From Streptomyces solicavernae (lineage in GTDB: Bacteria; Actinomycetota; Actinomycetes; Streptomycetales; Streptomycetaceae), in contig NZ_JASCIR010000006.1 in assembly GCF_029968095.1 (NCBI RefSeq), forward strand, positions 62,001-126,000: DNA of 64,000 nucleotides. Direction: 5' to 3'. Below, piece by piece: positions 41,511-51,129 of this stretch. The notes below the pieces were generated by a model. That model made no database searches. It was not told the origin of the DNA and saw only the letters and a program-made list of their open reading frames with translations. Each line of letters starts with the position of its first letter. Position 1 is the stretch's first letter. The position numbers and the translations under genes are program-made.

Positions 41511-41905
41511 TCGTCGTCGACTGCTCGGCCCTGGTCCCCGTCCTGACCTCCGGCTCGGCCGATGCGCACCTCCTTCGGCAGCGCGTCGCCGAAGCGGGCA
41601 CCCTCTTCGCCCCCACCCTCCTCGACTACGAGATCCAGTCCGCGCTCCTGGGTCTGGAACGCGGCGGCAAGCTGAACCACAGCCAGGTCACCAAGGCGGT
41701 CGGCGACTACCGGCAGATTCCCCTGACGCGCCACGAGACGCTGCCGTTCTTCGACCGCATCCGCACACTGCGCCAGAACCTGTCCGTGTACGACGCCCAA
41801 TACGTGGCCCTGGCCGAGGTCTTGGCCGCCCCGCTGATCACCTGCGACGCACGCATCGCCCGCAGCGGCGCGGCCAAGTGCCCGGTGGAGGTCTTCGGCG
41901 CCTGA
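41507..41905 (+). CDS. vapC: PIN-domain toxin (VapC-like)
   Basis: A 132-residue PIN domain. Acidic residues in VVDCSALVPVL (Asp5), DYEIQSAL (Glu), DAQYVALAEVL (Asp) and ITCDARIA (Asp) fit the four-acid active site of VapC ribonucleases. The toxin cleaves RNA when the antitoxin is lost. GTG 41507 overlaps the antitoxin stop. Confidence 0.9.
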   Translation: MIVVDCSALVPVLTSGSADAHLLRQRVAEAGTLFAPTLLDYEIQSALLGLERGGKLNHSQVTKAVGDYRQIPLTRHETLPFFDRIRTLRQNLSVYDAQYVALAEVLAAPLITCDARIARSGAAKCPVEVFGA

Positions 41906-41926
41906 CGCAGGCCCGGCAGCCCGGAT

Positions 41927-43435
41927 CTAGCTCCGCTCGCCCAGGAACACCGGGTTCGTGAACGCCGCGAGCGGCCCCGGCAGGCCCGGCACCGTCGCCG
42001 GGTGCCGTACCTCCGCCCGTACGTACGACGCGTACGCGGGCGTCGTCCGCCACTCCGTGCTCGCCGAGTCCGACGTGAGCAGGGTGCCCTGGTCCGTGAC
42101 GAGGCGGATCGTGCAGCCCGGGGCGCCGTGCACCTCCAGGCGGACCGTGACCGGGGTGTCGCGGTCGACGGCGAGGCGTTCCCCGATGCCCGCCCGCCTG
42201 CCCCGGCCGCCGGCCGCCGAGAAGTCGAGGGAGACCGACGCCGACTCGGCGACGTAGGAGCGGCCCGCGCGCAGGCCCGCGAGGATCGCCGTGCGGCTCA
42301 ACTCCTCGGCGAGGACGACGGTTTGGGGGCCGCCGACACGGTCCGGGTCGCGGTGGGCGTCGCTGCTGCCCATCGCCGGGATCCAGCGCCCGCCCCGCCC
42401 GGCCGCCTGGAGGGTGGAGTCCCAGTCGGCGAGGGAGGCTTCGTCGTCGGGCGTGTAGGGGCCGTTCCACACCTCCACCACATCCGCCTCGCCGAAGCCG
42501 AACTTCCAGTTGCAGCCGATACAGGTGGCGTGCGGGTGGGCGGGTACGACGAGGCCGCCGGCGCGGCGGATCTCGCGGGCGTAGTGGCCGAAGCGGTGGT
42601 CGCGGGCCCGGTAGCGCCAGTCGACGAACGTGCCCGGGTCCGTGCCGAGCGCCACCACATGGCCGGTGCGCGTGGTGACCTCCTCGCCGAGCAGGATCAG
42701 CAGGTCGTCCCCGGCGTGCTCGGCCCAATGCACGTGCGCGGAGGGGGTGTTGTGCTCCGAGCTGTTGATGAAGTCGAGCCCGGCCTCGCGGGCGAGCGCG
42801 GCGATCTCGGCGGGGGTGCGGCGGCCGTCGGAGTGGACGGAGTGCAGATGGCAGTCGCCGCGGTACCAGGCCCGGCCCCGGCCCTTCGCCCGCTCCGGCG
42901 GGTAGGACGGGCGGCGCGGGGTGGCGCCGGACGCGTCGCCGTACCGCAGCGTGACCGTGATCTCGTACGAGAGGCCCTGCGGCGCGACCGTGTACGGGCC
43001 GAGCGCGATGTGCCAGGTGCCGGGGCGGATGCGGCCCGGCAGATAGCCGGGCGTCGCGGCGTCGGCGCGGACGAAGAACTCGCTGCGGGCGCCGCCGGAC
43101 CAGCCGCGGAAGCCGGGCCCGCCGAGGCCGGTGCCGCGCTCGTCGAACAGGCCGATGTCCAGGGCGTTGCCCTGCGTGCCGGTCGGCACGGGCGGTTTGT
43201 CGTACGTGTACGAGACGTGTAACTCCCGTACGCCGTCCGGGACTTCGACCGGTACGTAGACATAGTCGGGGGAGCCGGTGGGCAGCGTTCCGCGCAGGGT
43301 TCTCGTGGCGTCCCTGCCGTTTCCGTCCTCGGCGCTCGCGAAGGTCACGCCGTTCAACGTAAACGCGGTGGCGGCCGAGGTCACGAGCAGCGCGCGTCTG
43401 GCTATGCCGTTGACGTCCTGTTCGTCCTTGCGCAT
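41927..43435 (-). CDS. CehA/McbA-family PHP metallohydrolase, Tat-type export
   Basis: A 502-residue protein. An N-terminal RRALLVTSAATAFTLNG signal with twin arginine points to Tat export. The PHP-type metal motifs are GDCHLHSVHSDG, SSEHNTPSAH, GHVVALG, VVPAHPHAT and GSSDAHRDPD. A beta-sandwich N-domain (about 50-210) precedes the metal domain. CehA/McbA homologues cleave carbamate or ester bonds. ATG 43435 with GGGGAG 5 bp before it; an in-frame ATG at 43477 lacks a ribosome site. Confidence 0.87.
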   Translation of the reverse strand: MRKDEQDVNGIARRALLVTSAATAFTLNGVTFASAEDGNGRDATRTLRGTLPTGSPDYVYVPVEVPDGVRELHVSYTYDKPPVPTGTQGNALDIGLFDERGTGLGGPGFRGWSGGARSEFFVRADAATPGYLPGRIRPGTWHIALGPYTVAPQGLSYEITVTLRYGDASGATPRRPSYPPERAKGRGRAWYRGDCHLHSVHSDGRRTPAEIAALAREAGLDFINSSEHNTPSAHVHWAEHAGDDLLILLGEEVTTRTGHVVALGTDPGTFVDWRYRARDHRFGHYAREIRRAGGLVVPAHPHATCIGCNWKFGFGEADVVEVWNGPYTPDDEASLADWDSTLQAAGRGGRWIPAMGSSDAHRDPDRVGGPQTVVLAEELSRTAILAGLRAGRSYVAESASVSLDFSAAGGRGRRAGIGERLAVDRDTPVTVRLEVHGAPGCTIRLVTDQGTLLTSDSASTEWRTTPAYASYVRAEVRHPATVPGLPGPLAAFTNPVFLGERS

Positions 43436-43516
43436 GGCGGCTCCCCAGGGGCGGACGGTGCGAAGTGGCGTACGCAACCCTGGTATTGAGCCGTGAACGG
43501 GACGGCAAGGGAAGAG

Positions 43517-43546
43517 GGCGGTACGGGTACGGGCACCCGTACCGCC
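43517..43546. terminator. Perfect hairpin between minus-strand genes
   Basis: A perfect 12-bp stem (GGCGGTACGGGT and complement) with a 6-nt loop lies 6 bp after the radical SAM gene stop. Confidence 0.88.
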
Positions 43547-43552
43547 GGAGTG

Positions 43553-44899
43553 TCAGGCCCCGGTGGCCGCCTCGGCCTCCGCGCCCTGCGGGATGCTGTC
43601 CATGAACGAGCTGACGGAGAACACGGCGCGGCCGGGGCCCGCCGGGCCGTAGCCGGGCGGGGAGGTCAGGCCGAACTCTTCGAGCGTCGCGCGGTAGGTC
43701 TCCAGGAGCCGGATGTGGTACTCAAGCGGCGCGCCCTGCGGGTTGGCCTTGCCGAGCGGGGTGGTCGGCTCCGGGCACCAGGTGGTGAAGCGGGGCACGA
43801 CGCCGTTCGACATGAAGAAGCGCAGCCCCTCGTGGGTGGAGGCGATGGCCTCGTCCACGGTCTGGAAACCGAAGGGCTCGGCCATCTCCACGCCCGCGAC
43901 GAAGTTCGGGATCACGTTCCGGGCGCCGAACACTTCGCGCGAGTCCAGGATCCGCTTGTGCCACTCCTCGCGGCCGACGTAGCGCTCCTTGCCCGGGCAG
44001 TACAGCTCGAAGAGCCGCTTGTCCCAGACCTCGAAGTTCGGGTGGTAGATCTGGATGCCGTAGTCGTGGAACCGCTTCACGTCGTCGAGGGGCAGGGCCT
44101 GCGCGACGACCTTGCCGATCCAGCGGCGCGGGAAGGTCTCCTCGATGGCCTTGGCGTAACTGCCGTAGAAGTCCGCCTCGTCCTTGCCGCCGACCTTCGA
44201 GGTGATGGAGCCGCCGGTGAGGGTGTACGCGGTGGAGGCCTTCGCGGTGTCGTACTTGTCGATGATCTCCAGCGCTTCGAGGATCTCGTCGGACGGCTTC
44301 ACGCCCGTGTACGGCCGGCCGGCGGCCTTGTGCTGGCGCCAGTTGTGGTTGATGTCGCAGTACTGGCACTCCTCCTTGGCGCCGAAGTACTGGCACACCC
44401 GGAAGACGGTCAGGTAGATGAGGTACCCCCACTGGATCGTGGGCGCGACCTCCATCACGGACTTCCCGTTGGACAGCTTGTGCCGGTAGTACTCGGGCAT
44501 CGGCGGCAGGCCGACGTCCGAGATCCGCTTCCCGTCGAGGTAGAGGCCGAGCGTGCCGTTCTCGTCGCCCTTGACGCGGTACGGCGAGTCCGGGTTCACG
44601 CGCACCGAGACGACGGTGCGGCGCAGCTCGTACGGGCCGCCGGTCAGCACGATCTCCTCCGGCGGCCGGTTCAGGGCGGCCTGGCCGAGCTCGGGGAGGG
44701 TGCGGTGGTCGAAGGAGAAGATGAAGTACGACTTCGGCTTGACGTCACCGCCGGACCCGTCGGCGCCCCCGGACAGGGCGGACTCGTCGAAGGCCATGCC
44801 GCCCCGCAGCAGGTCTTCCTTGATCACGGCTTCCCGCGGTACGTGCGGGAAGCGTTCCATGAGGTCTTCGACGAGTGCGGTGCGATTCGGCGTCTCCAT
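43553..44899 (-). CDS. Radical SAM protein with C-x8-C-x2-C motif
   Basis: A 448-residue radical SAM enzyme. The cluster-binding motif is C169-x8-C178-x2-C181 (VCQYFGAKEECQYCDIN), instead of the canonical C-x3-C-x2-C. Downstream are a GGS-like element (LTGGSITSKVGGKDE) and WIGKVVAQALPLDDV strands of the barrel. The length and spacing are conserved among Streptomyces relatives as far as I recall, so the odd motif is not a mutation. The N-terminal 150 residues are an extra domain. Function unknown. ATG 44899. Confidence 0.85.
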   Translation of the reverse strand: METPNRTALVEDLMERFPHVPREAVIKEDLLRGGMAFDESALSGGADGSGGDVKPKSYFIFSFDHRTLPELGQAALNRPPEEIVLTGGPYELRRTVVSVRVNPDSPYRVKGDENGTLGLYLDGKRISDVGLPPMPEYYRHKLSNGKSVMEVAPTIQWGYLIYLTVFRVCQYFGAKEECQYCDINHNWRQHKAAGRPYTGVKPSDEILEALEIIDKYDTAKASTAYTLTGGSITSKVGGKDEADFYGSYAKAIEETFPRRWIGKVVAQALPLDDVKRFHDYGIQIYHPNFEVWDKRLFELYCPGKERYVGREEWHKRILDSREVFGARNVIPNFVAGVEMAEPFGFQTVDEAIASTHEGLRFFMSNGVVPRFTTWCPEPTTPLGKANPQGAPLEYHIRLLETYRATLEEFGLTSPPGYGPAGPGRAVFSVSSFMDSIPQGAEAEAATGA

Positions 44900-44994
44900 G
44901 TCCTCATTGGACCAGAGTGTGCGGGCGGCTCGCGGTCCGGGTCGGGGACTGCTCCCGATTGACTTCGGAACGTATTCCGAACTATGGTCGGGTC

Positions 44995-45456
44995 ATGTCT
45001 GCTCCGACGGTTTCCTTCTCTGAGCTGTCCAAGAACTCGAAGCGCGTCGCCGAGACCCTCGACAAGGCGCAGCGGGTTCACATCACGCGGAGGGACGGCG
45101 AGGACCTGTATCTCACTACGGCCCGCCATGACCAGCAGCGCGACGAGACCGCTGAAGTCGTCGCGCGCCTGCTCACGGCCCTGGTCGGGGCCGAGGGCGG
45201 GGAGCGTGCCATAAGACGGGCACTGCCCGAGGTCTTCCCGTGGGTAAGGCATCTTTCGGGGGACGAGATGCGAGAGTTCACGCAGGACCTCATCGACGCG
45301 ACGCACGACGCCGTCGAGTTGGACGTGCACGCCAATCTGCACGGCGTCATCGTCGAGTGGCGTGCGACGGCCCGCATCCTCGCCGACCCGGAACTCACCG
45401 CCCAGCTGATGCGGAGCTACCCGGACGAGGACCATGGCGAGGTGACCGCACCTTGA
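44995..45456 (+). CDS. Phd-like antitoxin-type protein
   Basis: A 153-residue protein whose first 60 residues fit a Phd/YefM antitoxin (SAPTVSFSELSKNSKRVAETLDK, HITRRDGEDLYLTTA in parts), fused to a helical C-terminus (about 70-140) larger than in standard antitoxins. It precedes the RelE-like gene with a 3-bp overlap or 20-bp gap depending on the toxin start, so it is probably an antitoxin. ATG 44995. Confidence 0.78.
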   Translation: MSAPTVSFSELSKNSKRVAETLDKAQRVHITRRDGEDLYLTTARHDQQRDETAEVVARLLTALVGAEGGERAIRRALPEVFPWVRHLSGDEMREFTQDLIDATHDAVELDVHANLHGVIVEWRATARILADPELTAQLMRSYPDEDHGEVTAP

Positions 45457-45476
45457 CGCCGAAGCGTGGAGATGAC

Positions 45477-45806
45477 GTGGCCCCGCCGTCCGTCGGCGAG
45501 GAGTGGCGGCTGAAGTTCGGGTCGAACGAGGCGGCCAAGGGCTGGGGCGAGCTGTGCGCCGAGGCTCCGGGAAATGCTCGCCGCTGCTTCGAGGTGCTGC
45601 GGGCCGATCCGCTGTCGTACGCAGACCGTGACCGGCAGCACCGGCTGCGAGGTCGGCTCGCGACCGCGACCGTGGGTGGACGCACATATCCCCAGTGGGA
45701 GTACGAAGTCACGGCAGGAGGCCGGGTGCGCTACCTGGTCGACGAGCCGCGCCGCACCGTGCACCTCGTGTACGCGTCGACGCGCCACCCCAAGGACACG
45801 GAGTAG
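45477..45806 (+). CDS. RelE/HigB-like toxin-type protein
   Basis: A 109-residue protein: WRLKFGSNEAAKGWGELCA, NARRCFEVLRADPL and YEVTAGGRVRYLVDEPRRTVHLVY (in part), the beta-alpha pattern of RelE/HigB ribosome-dependent RNases. GTG 45477 has GGAG 5 bp before it; a TTG at 45453 inside the upstream stop (TTGA) is an alternative. It sits between two antitoxin-like genes. Confidence 0.75.
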   Translation: MAPPSVGEEWRLKFGSNEAAKGWGELCAEAPGNARRCFEVLRADPLSYADRDRQHRLRGRLATATVGGRTYPQWEYEVTAGGRVRYLVDEPRRTVHLVYASTRHPKDTE

Positions 45807-45810
45807 GCGC

Positions 45811-46215
45811 ATGGGGCAGAGCCGCTGGAAGACGCTGCGGGAGCGCAACCTGGCCGAGGGGCTCGGGGAGTCCGAGGACGTGTCCGAGGTGCGGCGCGAG
45901 ACCCGGCTGTCGATGGAACTCGCGCAGGCCGTGTACGTACTGCGTACCGAGCTCGGTCTGACGCAGGCCGAGCTGGCCGACCGCGCCGGCCTGACCCAGG
46001 CGGAGATCTTGCGCATGGAGGGCTCCGACGCCGTCCCGACGCCCGCTCTCCTCGCCGGGCTGGCAGGTGCCCTCGCCGAGCGGCTGCGCGCCGACCGGGA
46101 AGTCGCCCGGCAGATCATGGGCGTCGATGTGAGCGACGACGCGTTCGGTCGAGCCCCCGACATCCTCGGCAACATTTACAGGATCGCCGCCGAGAAGGCG
46201 CGCCGGCGCGACTGA
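45811..46215 (+). CDS. XRE-family antitoxin-type protein
   Basis: A 134-residue protein with an HTH in its middle (YVLRTELGLTQAELADRAGLTQAEILRMEG in parts), as in HigA/XRE antitoxins, plus an N-terminal helical extension (WKTLRERNLAEGLG). It follows the toxin by 4 bp, completing a three-gene unit antitoxin-toxin-antitoxin. ATG 45811 is immediately downstream of the toxin stop. Confidence 0.8.
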   Translation: MGQSRWKTLRERNLAEGLGESEDVSEVRRETRLSMELAQAVYVLRTELGLTQAELADRAGLTQAEILRMEGSDAVPTPALLAGLAGALAERLRADREVARQIMGVDVSDDAFGRAPDILGNIYRIAAEKARRRD

Positions 46216-46223
46216 GGCCGCGT

Positions 46224-46925
46224 TCACCGTCCAGGCGTCAGCGTCGGCGGGTCCAGGTGCTCGCCCGGCGGGCCGCTGTCGCTCACGGTCCAGGCCGGGT
46301 CGTAGGCGCAGCCGGAGCCGGCGCCGGCGTCGAAATAGCCGAGGTCCGCGCGCCACCTGAACGACGCACGCCGGTCCTCACCCTTCTCGGCCCGCAGCTC
46401 CCACTCGTCGGACCGCTGCTCCTTGCCGTAATCGGTGATGGTCCAGCCCGCGTTCCGCAGGTGTTCGCGGAGCCTGCGCAGCGCGGCCAGACCCTGGTCC
46501 TTCGGGACGTCCGGTACGCCCCAGCGGTGGTGCAGCGAGTACGCCCCGTCGACCGACTCGTCGGCGATGCTCTCCAGGCCGCCCGGATAGCAGAAGCCGG
46601 AGTCCAGAACGTTCTCCGTACTGACCGCGATCCGCTCGACGCCCGGCGGCAGCGTGCGGTCGAACCCGGCCACCTCGTACATCTCCTGCGATGCGGCGGT
46701 GAGCCGCCCGGCGGCCGTCTCCGGCGTGACCGTCGGGTAGTCCTCCGGGGTCGCGCGCTGCGCCATGAACGTGACGATGTAGCCGAGGACGACCAGGAGC
46801 GGGATGCCTACGAGTGCCGCGCAGCCGATCGCGAGGCCCTTCGCGGCGTTCACGGCCGCCGGCGCCGCCTCCGAGGGCGTGTGCATCAACTCGGGCTGTG
46901 GGGGCGGGTCTTCGGTCGCGTTCAT
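46224..46925 (-). CDS. Membrane-anchored hypothetical protein
   Basis: A 233-residue protein with one N-terminal membrane segment (GLAIGCAALVGIPLLVVLGYIVTFM, in part) and a soluble C-terminal domain with LREHLRNAGWTITDYGKEQRSDEW, reminiscent of the lipoprotein at 15827-16483 (RLRKRLEAEGYKVSDYREGDW). They may be distant relatives. ATG 46925 follows a conserved start pattern. Function unknown; convergent with the XRE gene by 8 bp. Confidence 0.7.
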   Translation of the reverse strand: MNATEDPPPQPELMHTPSEAAPAAVNAAKGLAIGCAALVGIPLLVVLGYIVTFMAQRATPEDYPTVTPETAAGRLTAASQEMYEVAGFDRTLPPGVERIAVSTENVLDSGFCYPGGLESIADESVDGAYSLHHRWGVPDVPKDQGLAALRRLREHLRNAGWTITDYGKEQRSDEWELRAEKGEDRRASFRWRADLGYFDAGAGSGCAYDPAWTVSDSGPPGEHLDPPTLTPGR

Positions 46926-47083
46926 GACCGCAACGTACGGCCGGGCCCCGGGGCCGCACCCGAGTACGGGCACTTATCCCGGGCAGGTGCGGCTACTCAA
47001 CCGCGCACATTCCCCGGCCCCGTGTGCAACTCCCCATACCCCTTGCCCATCCCACCCGCGCACCCCGCTCGTATCCTCGGGGG

Positions 47084-49708
47084 ATGACGGATCAGCAGGC
47101 ATCCCCGAGTCCGCAGCCGCCCACCGCCAACTCCATGCGCAGAGCGCTGAAGCGGGCCCGGGACGGCGTCGCGATCGATGTCGAAGAGGCGGCCGTGCTG
47201 CTGCAGGCGCGGGGCGATGACCTGGAGGATCTGGCCGCGTCGGCCGCGAGGGTCAGGGACGCGGGACTGGAGGCGGCCGGGCGGCCCGGCGTGCTCACGT
47301 ACTCGAAGAGCATCTTCGTGCCGCTCACCCGCCTGTGCCGGGACCGCTGCCACTACTGCACCTTCGCGACCGTCCCCGGCAAGCTCCGCCGGGCCGGGCA
47401 CGGGATGTTCATGTCGCCGGACGAGGTGCTCGACATCGCCCGGCGCGGAGCCGAACTCGGCTGCAAGGAAGCGCTGATCACCCTCGGCGACAAGCCCGAG
47501 GACCGCTGGCCCGAGGCCCGCGAGTGGCTGGACGCGCACGGCTACGACGACACCATCGCGTACGTGCGGGCCGTGTCGATTCGCATCCTGGAGGAGACCG
47601 GGCTGCTTCCGCACCTCAACCCGGGCGTGATGTCCTGGACCGACTTCCAGCGGCTCAAGCCCGTTTCCCCTTCCATGGGGCTGATGCTGGAGACGACGGC
47701 GGAGCGGTTGTGGAGCGAGCCCGGGGGGCCGCACTACGGGTCGCCGGACAAGTCACCCGCCGTACGGCTGCGGCATCTCGAAGACGCCGGGCGCAGTTCC
47801 GTGCCGCTCACCAGCGGGCTGCTGCTCGGGATCGGGGAGACGGCGACGGAGCGGGCCGAGTCGCTGTTCGCGCTGCGCCGCGTCTCCCGCGCGTACCACG
47901 GCATCCAGGAGCTGATCCTGCAGAACTTCCGCGCCAAGCCGGACACGGCGATGCGCGGCATGCCGGACGCCGAGCTGGACGATCTCGTCGCGACCGTGGC
48001 CGTCGCGCGGCACATCATGGGGCCGTCGGGCTGCCTGCAGGCGCCGCCCAACCTCGTCGACGACGAGTTCGCCCGGCTCATCGGCGCGGGCGTCGACGAC
48101 TGGGGCGGGGTCTCCCCGATCACCCCGGACCATGTGAACCCCGAACGCCCCTGGCCGCAGATCGAACAACTCGCCGCGAAATCGGCCGAGTCGGGCTTCC
48201 GCCTCGAAGAACGCCTTGCGGTCTACCCGGAGTTCATCCAGCGCGGCGAGCCCTGGATCGACCCGCGGGTGCTTCCGCACGTACACGCCCTCGCCGACCC
48301 CGGGACCGGCCTCGCCAACCCGGACGCCGAGGTGCGCGGCCTGCCCTGGCAGGAGCCCGAGGACAGCTTCGTCCCCTCCGGCCGCACCGACCTGCACCGC
48401 ACCATCGACACCGAAGGCCGTACGGCGGACCGGCGCGACGACTTCGACGAGGTGTACGGCGACTGGGAGGCCCTGCGCGAGGCCGCCGCGCCCGGCATGG
48501 TCCCGGAGCGCATCGACACCGACGTACGGGAGGCCCTGCGCGTCGCCGCCGACGACCCGACCCGGCTCGGCGACGACCAGGCGCTCGCCCTGCTGCACGC
48601 GGACGGGCCGGCGCTCGACGCGCTGTGCGGCGTCGCGGACGACCTCCGCAAATCCGTGGTCGGCGAGGACGTCACGTACATCGTCACGCGGAACATCAAC
48701 TTCACCAACGTCTGCTACACGGGCTGCCGCTTCTGCGCCTTCGCCCAGCGCCGCACCGACGCGGATGCCTACACCCTGTCCTTGGACCAGGTCGCCGACC
48801 GTGCCCAGCAGGCGTGGGACGTGGGGGCGGTGGAGGTCTGCATGCAGGGCGGCATCCACCCGGACCTTCCGGGCACGGCCTACTTCGACATCGCGCGGGC
48901 CGTGAAGGAACGCGTCCCCGGCATGCATGTGCACGCCTTCTCGCCGATGGAGGTCGTCAACGGCGCGACGAGGACGGGCCTGAGCATCCGGGACTGGCTG
49001 ACCCGGGCGCGCGAGGCCGGCCTCGACTCCCTCCCGGGCACGGCCGCCGAGATCCTCGACGACGAGGTCCGCTGGGTACTGACGAAGGGCAAGCTGCCCA
49101 CATCGACCTGGACCGAGGTCATCCGCACCGCGCACGAGCTGGGCATCCGGTCCTCGTCCACGATGATGTACGGGCATGTGGACCAGCCCCGGCACTGGCT
49201 CGGGCACTTCCGGACGCTCGCCGGGATCCAGGAGGCCGCACTGTCCCGGGGCGTCGGGGGCTTCACGGAGTTCGTGACGCTGCCGTTCATCCACACCAAC
49301 GCGCCGGTGTACCTGGCGGGGATCGCCCGGCCTGGCCCGTCGACGCGGGACAACCGCGCGGTCACGGCCATGGCCCGCCTGCTGCTGCACCCGCACATCC
49401 CCAACATCCAGACCAGCTGGGTCAAGCTCGGCACGGAGGGCGCCGCGGAGATGCTGCGCTCCGGTGCCAACGATCTGGGCGGCACGCTCATGGAGGAGAC
49501 CATCTCCCGGATGGCGGGCTCGTCGTACGGCTCGTACCGCTCCATCGAGGACCTCGTCACCATTGCCTCGGCGGCGGGGCGGCCGGCTCGTGCTCGTACG
49601 ACGCTGTACGGGGAGGTGCCCGAGGAGCGGCGGCGGGCGGCGGCGGCTTCGGACGGGCACCTGCCGGAATTGCTGCCGGTGGTGGAGGGGGACTCCGGGC
49701 CCCGATAG
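47084..49708 (+). CDS. fbiC: FbiC, F0 synthase (CofG-CofH fusion)
   Basis: An 874-residue bifunctional radical SAM enzyme making 7,8-didemethyl-8-hydroxy-5-deazariboflavin (F0) from tyrosine and a pyrimidine intermediate, the deazaflavin core of F420. Two radical SAM motifs are complete: C85-x3-C89-x2-C92 (CRDRCHYC) in the CofG half and C544-x3-C548-x2-C551 (CYTGCRFC) in the CofH half. ATG 47084 has a GGGGG site close before. Nothing else of F420 biosynthesis is nearby. The product is needed by the F420-family proteins in the window. Confidence 0.96.
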   Translation: MTDQQASPSPQPPTANSMRRALKRARDGVAIDVEEAAVLLQARGDDLEDLAASAARVRDAGLEAAGRPGVLTYSKSIFVPLTRLCRDRCHYCTFATVPGKLRRAGHGMFMSPDEVLDIARRGAELGCKEALITLGDKPEDRWPEAREWLDAHGYDDTIAYVRAVSIRILEETGLLPHLNPGVMSWTDFQRLKPVSPSMGLMLETTAERLWSEPGGPHYGSPDKSPAVRLRHLEDAGRSSVPLTSGLLLGIGETATERAESLFALRRVSRAYHGIQELILQNFRAKPDTAMRGMPDAELDDLVATVAVARHIMGPSGCLQAPPNLVDDEFARLIGAGVDDWGGVSPITPDHVNPERPWPQIEQLAAKSAESGFRLEERLAVYPEFIQRGEPWIDPRVLPHVHALADPGTGLANPDAEVRGLPWQEPEDSFVPSGRTDLHRTIDTEGRTADRRDDFDEVYGDWEALREAAAPGMVPERIDTDVREALRVAADDPTRLGDDQALALLHADGPALDALCGVADDLRKSVVGEDVTYIVTRNINFTNVCYTGCRFCAFAQRRTDADAYTLSLDQVADRAQQAWDVGAVEVCMQGGIHPDLPGTAYFDIARAVKERVPGMHVHAFSPMEVVNGATRTGLSIRDWLTRAREAGLDSLPGTAAEILDDEVRWVLTKGKLPTSTWTEVIRTAHELGIRSSSTMMYGHVDQPRHWLGHFRTLAGIQEAALSRGVGGFTEFVTLPFIHTNAPVYLAGIARPGPSTRDNRAVTAMARLLLHPHIPNIQTSWVKLGTEGAAEMLRSGANDLGGTLMEETISRMAGSSYGSYRSIEDLVTIASAAGRPARARTTLYGEVPEERRRAAAASDGHLPELLPVVEGDSGPR

Positions 49709-49868
49709 GGGCGCGGGGAACTGCGCGATCAGCCATGACGCGGCCGCAGCCGGACGACAGCTCCGCAGGATTTCGGGAAGGGGCGGGGCGGGGAGAGAAC
49801 CGCACCCGGAACGGACCGTCCCCGTTCGATTACAGTGCTGCGCACACGACTCGTGGAAGGGAGGCGCG

Positions 49869-50984
49869 GTGAGCGCAGGTGTGACAGCGGTCTGGGGCCG
49901 TGCCGAACAGCAGGACTTCCGCAGCCGGGTGCGGGGCTCCCTGCTCGGGGCGGCGCTCGGCGACGCGCTCGGCGCCCCCGTGACCGGGCTCGGCCTGGAG
50001 GCGATCCGTACCGAGCACGGCGCGGAGGGCCTGGCCGACCTGGCCCCCGCATACGGCAGGCGCGGGGCGGTCACCGCGGCCACCCAGCTCGCCCTGTTCA
50101 CCGTGGACGGGCTGATCCGCGCCCAGGTCCGCCGGGACACCGGCGCCTGGCACCCGCCGACCGACATCCACCGCGCCCACCGCCGCTGGGCCCTCACCCA
50201 GACCGAGTGGGGCCCCGACGAACGCCGCAAGGAGGACGGCTGGCTGGCCCGCGAGGAGTGGCTGTACGCCCGCCGCGACCCGGCCCGCGCCTGCCTCGGA
50301 GGCTTCGGCGACGAGCCGATGGGCACCCTGGAGTCGCCGCGCAATCCCACGGAGCGCGGGCCGGAGGCGGTCACGCGGTCCGCGCCGTTCGGGCTGCTCG
50401 TCGGCTGGGAGCCGCAGCTGGTGCTGCAGCTGGCCGTGGAGTGCGCCGCGCAGACGCACGGCCACCCCTCGGCGTACCTCTCGGCGGGCGCGCACGCGGT
50501 GATCGTGCACGCGCTGGCCCGCGGGGAGTCCCTGGACGGGGCGGTGCAGCGGGCCCTCGCCCTGCTCGCGGCCCGGCCGGGGCACCAGCCGGTCACGGAC
50601 GCCCTGCAGCAGGCGCTCGGCGCGGTCCGCCAGGGCATGCCGAGCCCGGCCCGGGTCGAGTCGCTCGCCGAGGAGGGCACGGCGGACGCGGTGCTCGGGG
50701 CGGCGGTGTACTGCGCGACGGTCTGCGAGGACATCCGGCACGGGCTGCGGCTCGCCGTGAACCAGGGCGGCGACTCGTCCTCGGTGGCGTGCCTGACCGG
50801 TGCGATGCTCGGCGCCCTGCACGGCGAGACGGCCCTCCCGCCGGGCTGGCTGGCCGAGCTGGAGGGCCGCGCGACGATGCTTGAGCTGGCGGACGACTTC
50901 GCGATGGAGATGACGCAGGGGCCGGCGCTGCATGGCCCTGCGGGGTCTTCGGCGGGGTGGCTGGCGCGGTACCCGCGGGGCTGA
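49869..50984 (+). CDS. ADP-ribosylglycohydrolase family protein
   Basis: A 371-residue protein of the ADP-ribosylglycohydrolase (DraG/ARH) fold. GSLLGAALGDALGAPVTG is the N-terminal signature; NQGGDSSSVACLTGAMLGALHG replaces the usual T-G-D-x-D-S-T metal motif with GGDSSS, keeping Asp and Ser. It may remove ADP-ribose from proteins or small molecules. GTG 49869 after GGGAGG. The gene ends inside the first unit of a 27-bp repeat. Confidence 0.85.
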   Translation: MSAGVTAVWGRAEQQDFRSRVRGSLLGAALGDALGAPVTGLGLEAIRTEHGAEGLADLAPAYGRRGAVTAATQLALFTVDGLIRAQVRRDTGAWHPPTDIHRAHRRWALTQTEWGPDERRKEDGWLAREEWLYARRDPARACLGGFGDEPMGTLESPRNPTERGPEAVTRSAPFGLLVGWEPQLVLQLAVECAAQTHGHPSAYLSAGAHAVIVHALARGESLDGAVQRALALLAARPGHQPVTDALQQALGAVRQGMPSPARVESLAEEGTADAVLGAAVYCATVCEDIRHGLRLAVNQGGDSSSVACLTGAMLGALHGETALPPGWLAELEGRATMLELADDFAMEMTQGPALHGPAGSSAGWLARYPRG

Positions 50985-51070
50985 GGGGTCCCGCGGTACC
51001 CGCGGGGCTGAGGGGTCCCGCGGTACCCGCGGGGCTGAGGGGTCCCGCGGGGCTGAGGGTTCCCGCGGGG
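50966..51070 (+). repeat. 27-bp tandem repeat over the 3' end of the ARH gene
   Basis: Three copies of a 27-bp unit (GCGGTACCCGCGGGGCTGAG plus GGGTCCC) at 50966, 50993 and 51020, followed by shorter 18-bp derivatives to about 51075. The first copy supplies the gene's final codons and stop. 27 is 3 x 9, in line with other arrays of the window. Confidence 0.88.
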
Positions 51071-51129
51071 CTGAGAGGCCTCCGTCCCACGTCCCGCACC
51101 GTCCGCGACAGTGACGGCGCCCGGGCCCG

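Noticed and set aside
46940..47083. Riboswitch or attenuator before fbiC
   Set aside because: The leader has no conserved structure or T-run that I could identify.
50966..51075. 27-bp repeats as a CRISPR array
   Set aside because: Units are directly adjacent without spacers, and no cas genes occur in the window. The same holds for the 26-bp repeats at 54509.
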